From the NCBI GenBank assembly GCA_013368325.1, contig JAACJK010000220.1, positions 682,001-746,000 of the forward strand: a stretch of DNA of 64,000 bases, read 5' to 3'. The position numbers were made by a program, and so were the translations under genes. The notes beneath the pieces are model-generated. The model saw only the letters and a list, made by a program, of their open reading frames with translations, was not told the origin of the DNA and did no database searches. This DNA is from Ephemerocybe angulata (lineage: Eukaryota; Basidiomycota; Agaricomycetes; Agaricales; Psathyrellaceae). Positions 56,401 to 64,000 of this stretch are shown here, one piece after another (positions within the stretch are counted from its first letter, which is position 1; each line of letters opens with the position of its first letter).

Positions 56401-58152
56401 CAACGGCTTCAAGCGATCCTTTAAGCCCTGGTCCCTTGACCCATCTCTGCCTTCATTGCCTCTCGTCTCCGAAATTGTCCCATTAACGCGCTTCAAGGTT
56501 GACTCTCCGATGTCATCTCCTTCGTTAGGGCTGCCAGGATTCGATCTAGACTCTTTCGGAGGTGTCTTTGCATCTTCAAGTGCTGCAGCCTCCTTTGCCT
56601 CGACATACGAGGTCCAATCCTCTTTCAAGACGGCCACAAGGTCAGCCGAGAGAGATGCTGCAATCTCCATCGTTATTGACCGAAGGTGCGAGGGCACGGC
56701 GCTGAATGCCGTCAGTGATGATAGGGGTATGACTCTCCGTGGCCGAGATTTCTTGTTCATCTTGGATGGGGTCAGGCCATTGGTTTCAACGTCGGCTTCC
56801 TCCTCCTCTTCTGCCATGCTCTCCAGTCTCGGATACCCGCTTCCTGAGCGCGGTATATCCCCGTTCCTGACCGTACCGGTTTGCTCTTCTTCTTGCTGAG
56901 CTTCCCACATACCTTCCACAACTTCGACCACTCCCAGAGCCTCTCCCCATTGCCCTGCATGTACAAGCCCCTTTAAAACGCCCATCATTTCCACCACTCC
57001 TTCGACCATCTTTACCCCGTCCCGAACCTCCTGAACACGGGTTTCCTCCCGCTTCACCTTCACTAACTCAAGCCCTTTCTTAGCCGTACCCTCGTCCACC
57101 TCACTCAACTTCTGTCGCAGGTTCTGGATCCGTGATAGGCACGCTGTCGAGGAAGTTTGAAGATCGCGAAGATTCGTCAGAGCGGCAAAGAAGGATGTCG
57201 ACCGAAGGGAAATCTCGCGAATAAGATGCTGCTCGACCGTGTCTGCGTAATGGTCAAACTTTTCGAGCAGAGGAAGAGTATGGCTAAGAGCGAGAGGGTC
57301 TGTAGGATCTTCCTCATCAGCGTCACGCAGCCCCATTCGCATGTTAGATTGAGTGGGTGTGGACGTCAAGTTCAGTGAAGCCTGTTCCGTAACAGCACCA
57401 AATGTCTTCGCGTCTCCCAAGTTGAAGCCAGGTTCAAAGAAGACAGAGGGTACGGTATCGAGAGGGGGTATTGTCCGAGCTTGAATGGGTAGTGGAGAAG
57501 AGGGTACCGTAGCAGTGGAGTTGGATCGTTGTCGTGGTATTGCCAAGGAGTTATCATCGTCCTCGGCCTCTTCATCGCCCTCTGAGATTCGAGTAAATCG
57601 TAAGGCCTCGACCTGCGCTTGGCCTTCCTTTCCGAGCTGGGTGTTGCGTTCGTACTTGTCCCATTCGGGCCTGATAGCTTTAAGATACGAGTCGAAATCC
57701 TTCCGTCTCACCCTGGGCAGGTCCGCCGGTGGTACCGCTGGTAGCGAGGAGTGAGCCTTTGGCGGCGCCTGTTTCTTGTGAGGATTATTCAAGACAGTAG
57801 ATATGGCTATCCCAAATAAGTAGAGTAAGAAACGGATCTCTTGCGCGACAAAATAGCACGCACCATGGAATCCGAGTCGAGCACTGCTCCATTCCGCAGG
57901 CAGTGAGCCGAGGGCCAAGTTCATCGAAGACGGGTTGTTCAACACACCCAGTGGATGCTGGGCATGACCTACAATGTAATCCGTCGCATATCTCCCGCCC
58001 TCTGTGGTTCCAGCGACACTCTCTGGGCCTGGCCGTCGGGACGAAGGGTCCCACACGAATCGGTATGGGCGAGCTGTTGGTAGGTCGTTTGCGGCGAGGA
58101 GACTGGCAGAGGGCGACGGTGGGCGCGACGGGTTCGACGTTACGTCCGACAT
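53427..58152 (-). CDS. VPS54: Vps54, GARP tethering complex subunit
   Basis: Vps54 is part of GARP, which tethers endosome-derived vesicles to the trans-Golgi network. The N-terminus has RPYRFVWDPSSRRPGPES and VLNNPHKKQAPPKAH, followed by the conserved RVRRKDFDSYLKAIRPEWDKYERN. The coiled-coil core follows (LLEKFDHYADTVEQHLIREISLRSTSFFAALTNLRDLQ). The middle has SSLTAFSAVPSHLRSITMEIAASLSADLVAVLKEDW. The C-terminal Vps54 domain reads ARLVEDEVWNAV and SRTCQVVLGAGAMRSAGLRNITAKHL, then NRLSEEFGKI-type sequence and LLEDAKFLKTQFSTLKNV. The final about 150 residues are disordered, Ser/Pro-rich. Many small exons between 53.4 and 56.3 kb and a long 5' part 56185-58152 with one or two introns. Confidence 0.92.
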
Positions 58153-58322
58153 AGCGACGACGAAGAAAGCTCGAGATACCCAGAGGCCCTTAGTGCAGCC
58201 CGAGATTCATATGTACTGGAAGAGGATGAAGACGTGGTGACGCCAGGGAAATGATCAGTGTCAGACTCGGACTTGACAAATCAATCAATTCAGAACTTGT
58301 TCTGAACCACCACACGTCCAAA
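58153..58322. promoter_or_regulatory. Divergent promoter of VPS54 and the metaxin-like gene
   Basis: 170 bp between the two ATGs. No clear TATA or other motif. Confidence 0.55.
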
Positions 58323-59344
58323 ATGCCTGTTCCCAATCCTATCGCCACCCTCTTCTCCTACTTCCCTTTGCATACGTTTCCTCCGATTACTCCTCAAGCA
58401 GTCGCTCGAGATGCCAGCACCCCGACTCTGTGGATTGCACCGCCCCTCTCGTCGCCGACGTTGTCGGTATCCAGCGAGGACAGGGTGCTCAGTTCTGATG
58501 TCGAGTGTTTGAAATGGCAAGCCTACATCGCCCTTCGTGGCCTCAAAAATCTCAAGGTCCGATGGGATGTCGCTGCAGAAGGTTCTCTAGAAGGCCGCCT
58601 CCCAAACCTCCACCTACCCAAGGCAGACGCAGCCAAGCTGAACGCAGACCTGAACCCAACAGAAGAGAACCCGAAAGCTGACGCGGAGGAGACACTCGGT
58701 TTATACGCAGCACGCTTAATCCCGTCTTGGGTGGACTTGACCCTGGGTTTTGACAGCGCGTCGGACGCGTTGGAAGGTTACAAGGATGTTGCTTCCCGAG
58801 ACGAAAGCAGAGCCTGGGTCGCGTTGCTTGAGGGTGTTGTTCACGCCGCACTGCTCATCTCTCTACCGCAACAAGTAACCTTAGCGCAACTCCTTGGTCT
58901 CGGTTATTCCTCGAGTTCTCCTTCTCCAAGCACCGCTACGTCAAAGCCCTCCTCGCAAACGTCATCAACTCTTCAAACCGTCCTTTCTCCTCCACCAGCA
59001 CCCTTGACAGGATTTACTTCCCTTCTCCCCTCATTTGGGACGCGTGTTAGCCGTACTTCGGTCATCTCGCAATATGTGGAAGCTATCGCGTCCTTGTCTG
59101 AGAGGCTGGGCACAGATCAATGGTTTTTAGGGTCAAGGTAAGCCATTTGTCCCCTAGATGTACTGGAGCTAATTGCTCCGTGTTAAGCCAACCCACACCA
59201 CTCGACGCCCTTGCATTTGCATACCTTCATTGCATTCTTGTGCATGCAAAAGAGCCTGTTCGCGTTGAAGTCACTAAGCGCGTAAACCTAGTGGCTTGGG
59301 AATGGCGCGTTAGATCTACTGTACGCGGAGCATATTCCTTATAG
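58323..59344 (+). CDS. Metaxin-like subunit of the mitochondrial SAM complex
   Basis: Metaxins (Sam35/Sam37) are outer-membrane receptors that help insert beta-barrel proteins. The thioredoxin-like N-terminal part has TLWIAPPLSSPTLS and SSDVECLKWQAYIALRGL, followed by GLYAARLIPSWVDLTLG. The GST-C-like part contains VSRTSVISQYVEAIASLSERLGTDQWFLGSRQPTPLDALAFAYLHCIL, then VTKRVNLVAWEWRV. Exons 58323-59137 and 59188-59344 join across a Ser codon. No C-terminal membrane segment is visible in this frame, which ends soon after the GST-C part. Which of Sam35 or Sam37 it represents cannot be told from the sequence alone. Confidence 0.82.
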
Positions 59345-59628
59345 TTCTCTCCTACCCAATGCCAATAGAATATTGGGTACATAGGCTTCGCTCTTTCAGT
59401 TATGACGCAGACGTTAGGCTTCTTGGCCGTCCAACAGAAATTGAAGCCGAGCTACCAGGAGGGACGTCGACTTGCCTACTGAGGAAATGTTCTTGCCAAT
59501 TTAAACCCTCACTAATTTGAGCGTAACATGCTCGCATTTTGCTCATTGCCGATACCACGCTTCTTCCTTCGTGCTTTGTTCTTACTATGGTATCTCTACT
59601 AAAAGGCTGGTTCAGGGCACACTCTCGA

Positions 59629-60135
59629 TTACTGTCCAGGAGGGAGCGGGTTTACACTTAGCGCGTACTTTCTAGTAGAGGTCCCCTTCCCTGATCGCCA
59701 GAGAGCTGGCAAAATCGTATCGTCTGGAAGGCGATATTTCCCTCCAGCTCCCTTCCACAAAGCACATGGCCGAAGGACCCTATATTCAATATGCGCTGGG
59801 ATGATGAGGCTCTTCCAATAGTGATTCATGAGAGCGAGGCGGAGCAGATTTCCGGTGGTTCCGATTTCTGACAATATTGCCTCTTGCAAGTCAAATGGTA
59901 GATCGGCGAGCATCAGTTGAATAGCAGCCGTAGAGTCTTTGGAACTTGGAAGAGGTGGCCCGGGTGAGCGCCTAGTAAATAATGATGCGGGATCAAACTG
60001 GCCACTGCGCGGAGGCTCGGTCCGCTCGGCACTCTCTGGCTTGCCTCCCGCCGTCACGCACGTAGGCTGGTGGCATGCCCTGGCCAACGTACCAGACAGG
60101 CCCCCGCGATGCTGGCCTAACATGTCGCTTCCCAA
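59629..60135 (-). pseudogene. Truncated F-box protein gene
   Basis: The frame contains LADLPFDLQEAILSEIGTTGNLLRLALMNHYWKSL and IPAHIEYRVLR, the usual F-box opening of the large agaricomycete F-box families. The downstream leucine-rich part that normally follows is missing; after VLR the frame reads a short Gly/Lys stretch and stops. The upstream 60 residues are Pro/Ser-rich without a domain. It could be a short functional protein, but truncation is more likely. Confidence 0.6.
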
Positions 60136-60403
60136 TCGGATGAGATCTCCTCAATCTTCCTGGGTCTTTCCAGCTCTCTGTGACATAGCTTCTAAGAAGC
60201 CGCTATTGCCCATCTAGCGCATGGTCTAAGCGCTTGTTTGTGGGTTCCAACACTTCTCTCCCCACCACTTCGAGATTCTCGGAACTCCGCGTCCTGGAGA
60301 ATAAATGCCCCTGGACTTCTCTAGCCTTTCTGATCTCTCCTTTTGCACCCCCACTCTTCTCTACGACTATAGCCCCGGAGTGTGCTCCGTTTTTGCAGTG
60401 GCA

Positions 60404-61783
60404 ATGGCAAAAGGCATGATATTAGCGGTCCTTCTCTTAGCACCTCTGGTATCTGGACAAGGTAGCAATGTAACGACATGCGTAGACTCCCTGTCTTGGG
60501 TGGGTTTAGCAGCGCTCCGGACGCCGAAAGACGATTAACAACCACGGTGTAGTCACTGAACACCAAAGGACAGAACCCTTGCTTTGTTGTGGCACACCTT
60601 TATGGCGCTTGCAATAGAGGTTAGTAACTGCTGACACCCGTGTACCCTTCTAACTATACGCACGCAATGCAATATAGAGGTCTTTGTGCCCGCCCTGCCA
60701 CCAAACACTGAATACGTGTATATCGGGCCAGACCTAAAGCATATCGATGCCTGCTCATGTAGCACTGCAGCATATATGCTAACAAGTGCTTGTGGTGCTT
60801 GCCAAGGTAGGAACTGGGATACCTGGCCGAGATGGTCTCGTAATTGCTCTGAAATTGTGGTTGGGTACGCCTCAACTCCCTCTTCTGTTTCGTTCGCCTC
60901 TGACAACGATCTTATAGGTTCTCTGAAGCGGTCCCGGTTGGCTTAGAGCTCCCTGAGTGGGCGCTGCTTGACGTTTCGAAGATGGTGAGATTCACTTCCC
61001 TCCTGATAGTATCAAGAGTTCTGAGCCGGCTTAACCCCAAGGCAAGCCAGTCCTTCGATCCTGCTCAAGCCCGTCTCGGTAAGTTATAACAAGCGTCAGC
61101 GCTTATTCACAGCTCAAGCTCAAAGCATATCTTCAGCTGCGCAACCGCCGGCCAGTACTACGAGCTCCACCACAGCCCTGGTGCAGCCAACTACCTCTCC
61201 TGCGACCACAACGGAAAAAGCGCAAAAAAGGCGTTCCAGTGTGGGCGCCATAGTCGGAGGGGTGGTAGGCGGGCTTATCTTCTCGGCCATTATTGGGTTA
61301 GCTGTGTTCTGGCTTTTCCTCGAAAGGCGAAAGAAGAAGGCCAGAGCTCTGAAGATTGATCTCACTGCGGGTGATCACCACGATGCCCATCACACACCCT
61401 TCCACAAAGGCTCTGCGGCCCGGCGCGCATATGCCGCTACTTCGTCGAGCCGCCCTCCGCTGTCGGTCGTCGGCGGCCACTCGTACAAGAGTCAGGATGG
61501 GAGGACATCACCTTCCACTTCCCATGAACACGCACGACAAATGTCTTCTGTAACTACCCTGTTTCACTTGAGACTACAGCCTAACTAACAACTTAAATAT
61601 CTTTTTTTTGATGTCTAGGCTTCTTCAGAGTCTCGAGTCATTGAGGTGACCCCGGCGCCTAATTACGCTATGATCATGGGCCACAATGCCAATCGATCCA
61701 TGGACAATGTTAACAGGTCTCCCCATGCAATCGGTAACGTCTTGGTCCCTGGAGGTTACACTGGTGCCGCAGAGGTGACTTAG
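60404..61783 (+). CDS. Secreted-ectodomain, single-span membrane protein of unknown function
   Basis: A signal peptide (MAKGMILAVLLLAPLVSG) precedes a cysteine-rich ectodomain. That contains SLSWSLNTKGQNPCFVVAHLYGACN, PALPPNTEYVYIGPD, then DACSCSTAAYMLTSACGACQGRNWDTWPRWSRNC. A Ser/Thr-rich stalk leads to the membrane span VGAIVGGVVGGLIFSAIIGLAVFWLF and a basic stop-transfer RRKKK. The cytosolic tail is disordered with His- and Ser-rich stretches. Seven exons are separated by short introns; each junction restores the Cys/Trp pattern. I recall this layout as common in agaricomycete genomes, but with no known function. An in-frame ATG at 60305 would add 33 residues before the signal peptide. Confidence 0.8.
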
Positions 61784-61999
61784 GTCCGATGTATATTACA
61801 AGTTACAAGGGTGCACCTCCAACTCCGATTACAACAGCTGATTTACATATTATGAGTATTTGAGTGTATTGGTGTAACATGTCAGGTATGATTAAGGGAT
61901 GGGTATCGATGGCACTGTCCATGGGGGGTCAAAGATCTGTAAAGCACAGTCAGAAGGCGCTCTAGGTTTCTGTCAATGATGCCGACACGAACCAAAAGT

Positions 62000-62392
62000 C
62001 TATTTTGTGAATGGGAGAGACGGCAGCGCTACGTTGAAACGCGATTTCCGAGTTTCCTGGTTGTTTGATCCCGCGACAGCCTTGCTCTTCTTTTTGGATG
62101 GCAAGGATGGGATGTTTGAGCCACCGAAACCGTACTGGCTGCTGAGGTCCGCGTAGGCGGATTCCCAGCGGTTCAGTGACGGTTGCGCCTTGGAAGCAAT
62201 CGCAGAGGGCTTTTTGCACGACGTTTTTGAGGAAGGGGTGCTGGGAACTTGGATTCCGCCTGCAAAACCGTATTGTGACGAGAGTTGGGCGAAAGCAGCG
62301 TCGTATTCTTTCGAACTCTTGGTGAGGAAAGGGAGTTGCGACGAGGAGCTGGTAGCGGTATTGACAGAGAATGAAGACTGGTTCTGCGACAT
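62000..62392 (-). CDS. Small protein with two SSQYGF repeats
   Basis: About 130 residues, single exon, starting MSQNQSSFSVNT. Two repeats of about 35 residues are visible: YDAAFAQLSSQYGFAGG with VPSTPSSKTSCKK, and WESAYADLSSQYGFGGS with IPSLPSKKKSK. Each has an aromatic-rich helix, a GF turn, a Pro/Ser stretch and a Lys cluster. The frame extends upstream to 62518, but the ATG at 62392 gives the sequence most like a natural N-terminus. Function unknown. The repeats and Lys clusters suggest a binding role, which is speculation. Confidence 0.65.
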   Translation of the reverse strand: MSQNQSSFSVNTATSSSSQLPFLTKSSKEYDAAFAQLSSQYGFAGGIQVPSTPSSKTSCKKPSAIASKAQPSLNRWESAYADLSSQYGFGGSNIPSLPSKKKSKAVAGSNNQETRKSRFNVALPSLPFTK

Positions 62393-63093
62393 GGTAGATG
62401 AAGACAGGTTGTTTTTTGCGACGAAGGATATGGCGAGGCTCGTTGTGGGTATAACAGTGGTGTGTTTGATGATACCAGTCATTCCATCCCTTTGTAGTTT
62501 ATATACCCAGGGAACCATGAGCTCCGAGATGTTACAGATCCAGCATTATTCAGTGAACATCGCCTAGGTGCAGTGGAACAAACAGCAGAAGCGCATGACT
62601 GCGGTCCCGCAGCGCATCATGACTTAATTTGGAGTCAGATCCCTCAACCCATGCGCAGTTATCGGCACTCCGACTAGGAAAATTGCCTTTGCTCGGGGTG
62701 AAAGCCTTTTACCCCGTTGACGCCGGGACCGGGAGGGGGTGTGAGGGACTGTGAGGGATCATGAACCTTGGTTTGAGTCAGAGTTTTGGTGATCTATTTT
62801 TGACCAAGCATGCGGAGGTAGTTGCCAGAGTGATATCATTCAAGTTTCGCAGTCGAGGCAAATCAGCCAACGTGCGAGAGCAACTGCCCGTGCCTTGTGA
62901 AAATTGCCTTCGTCAGCGTTCAAGTCGCCAAAGAATCCAATGCCCAGGTGCGCAGCTGAGCAAAGCTGGTGGTGGTGGATGAGGTGAGGGTCACGCCGCG
63001 ATTGCAAATCATTGGCCTTGGAGTCTTCGCACGCCGCAGCTCGACATCTTCAACCATGACTTCCGAACCCGACCTCCGCCTCGCACCACCACT
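62393..63093. other. Divergent intergenic region before MET8
   Basis: 701 bp with no recognised gene. It holds the upstream regions of the small repeat protein and of MET8. Confidence 0.5.
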
Positions 63094-63966
63094 ATGGCAG
63101 AACAGCAGAAGCCCGTCGGCGGAGGATCCCTCCTGATAGCCTGGCAACTAAAAGACAAGAAAGTCCTCATCGTCGGTGGAGGCGAAGTTGGAGCGCAGCG
63201 CATCGACAGTCTTCTGACCACAGATGCCAACATCGACCTGGTGTCTCCTTCAGCAGGATTGCATCTTCGAACAAAGAAGTTCCTCGAACAATACCCATCC
63301 CGGATAACCCACTTCGACCAATCTTTCTCGTTCCCGGATACTCAGCAAACCGCCGCGTCAATAGATGTCGGTGCCTATGACATGGTCCTCACTGCACTCG
63401 ATGATACCGCGCTCTCAAGAAAGATTGTCCAAGCTTGCCGATCGATCCGCGTGCCAGTCAATGCTGCAGACATCCCGGACCTCTGTGACTTCTATTTCGG
63501 AGGCCAAGTTCGCGACGGGCCCCTTCAAATCATGATATCGACGAATGGGAATGGCCCCCGCATAGCAGCGCTGATCAAGGACCGGGTGAAGGGTGCTTTG
63601 ACCGGGAAGGAGGGAGAAGCTCTCATCAAGGTTGGGCTGCTCAGAACAAAACTGAAGGAACGGGCTCCGGGTGTTGGCGGTGATGTCGGAAAGAGGAGGA
63701 TGAGATGGATGAGCCGTGTCTGTGAGCAATGGAGTCTGGAAGACCTTTCGCATCTGGACGAAGAAGCTATGGAGAAACTCTTGGATGAAGGATGGGAAAG
63801 GAATGAAGTGCCGACGCCTCCAGAGGTTTCCAAGGAATCCAGAAGCTGGTCGTGGGTGGAGGTGTTCAAGAGTAATGCCACTAGGTCCCTACCATCAGCT
63901 GCGAGCTTTGCAGCAGGTATCGTTTTCGCTCAGTTTATCTTCTCTGTATGGCGAGGGAAAAAGTAG
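63094..63966 (+). CDS. MET8: Siroheme synthase Met8 (precorrin-2 dehydrogenase / ferrochelatase)
   Basis: Met8 oxidises precorrin-2 with NAD and inserts iron to give siroheme, the cofactor of sulfite and nitrite reductases. The Rossmann NAD site is KKVLIVGGGEVGAQRIDSLL at residues 23-42. Family segments AYDMVLTALDDTALSRKI, VNAADIPDLCDFYFGG with the catalytic Asp, and LQIMISTNGNGPRIAALIKDRV follow. The helical C-terminal half is present. An extra C-terminal extension carries a hydrophobic segment (SAASFAAGIVFAQFIFSVW) that may anchor the protein in a membrane; yeast Met8 lacks it. Single exon, 290 residues, complete, 34 bp before the window end. Confidence 0.94.
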   Translation: MAEQQKPVGGGSLLIAWQLKDKKVLIVGGGEVGAQRIDSLLTTDANIDLVSPSAGLHLRTKKFLEQYPSRITHFDQSFSFPDTQQTAASIDVGAYDMVLTALDDTALSRKIVQACRSIRVPVNAADIPDLCDFYFGGQVRDGPLQIMISTNGNGPRIAALIKDRVKGALTGKEGEALIKVGLLRTKLKERAPGVGGDVGKRRMRWMSRVCEQWSLEDLSHLDEEAMEKLLDEGWERNEVPTPPEVSKESRSWSWVEVFKSNATRSLPSAASFAAGIVFAQFIFSVWRGKK

Positions 63967-64000
63967 TTTGTCCTATCTTGAGCGTACCTTTAAGTATACG

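Overview
The window reads as nuclear DNA of a filamentous basidiomycete, most likely an agaricomycete. Genes are split by many short GT-AG introns (mostly 46-62 nt, often with a CTAAC-type branch site). They sit close together on both strands, share short divergent promoters, and encode clearly fungal proteins (lumazine synthase, bifunctional tryptophan synthase, Gtr1, Rap1, WOPR regulator, SUR7/PalI). No rRNA, tRNA, CRISPR array or intact transposon was recognised. Exon limits below were placed by hand from reading frame, splice consensus and remembered family sequence.

Layout. 1-7.1 kb: the tail of an unknown gene, a TilS-like tRNA-Ile lysidine synthetase, a Nopp140/SRP40 nucleolar protein divergent from lumazine synthase (RIB4), and the Rag GTPase GTR1. 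7.5-13 kb: two direct tandem paralogues of the telomere protein Rap1 (BRCT + Myb) with the same five-exon structure; this is the most unusual part of the window. 13-19.3 kb: BRX1 (60S biogenesis), an unrecognised possible arrestin-fold protein and a monopolin Csm1/Pcs1 homologue. 19.5-30.7 kb: an ankyrin L-asparaginase divergent from tryptophan synthase, eIF2B-beta (GCD7), the mitochondrial translation GTPase GUF1 and the splicing factor CWF18. 31.4-41.8 kb: a Gti1/Pac2 (WOPR) regulator, an Elongin-A-like protein, a probable protein-kinase relic, a SUR7/PalI membrane protein and a WDR26/Gid7-type GID ubiquitin-ligase subunit.

41.8-53.4 kb is gene-poor. It holds a possible short multi-exon gene (42.85-43.5 kb), an ECL1-like zinc-binding protein and an ADP-ribosylglycohydrolase that carries a one-base frameshift in its first active-site motif. 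53.4-64 kb: VPS54 (GARP tethering complex) divergent from a metaxin-like SAM subunit, a truncated F-box gene, a cysteine-rich single-span membrane protein, a small two-repeat protein and MET8 (siroheme synthesis).

The genes are mostly housekeeping and do not form a biosynthetic cluster. Functional links that can be argued are the duplicated Rap1 genes with matching promoter motifs, several divergent pairs that could share promoters (SRP40/RIB4, RAP1-B/BRX1, asparaginase/TRP, GUF1/CWF18, VPS54/metaxin), and two neighbouring ribosome-biogenesis genes (SRP40, BRX1).
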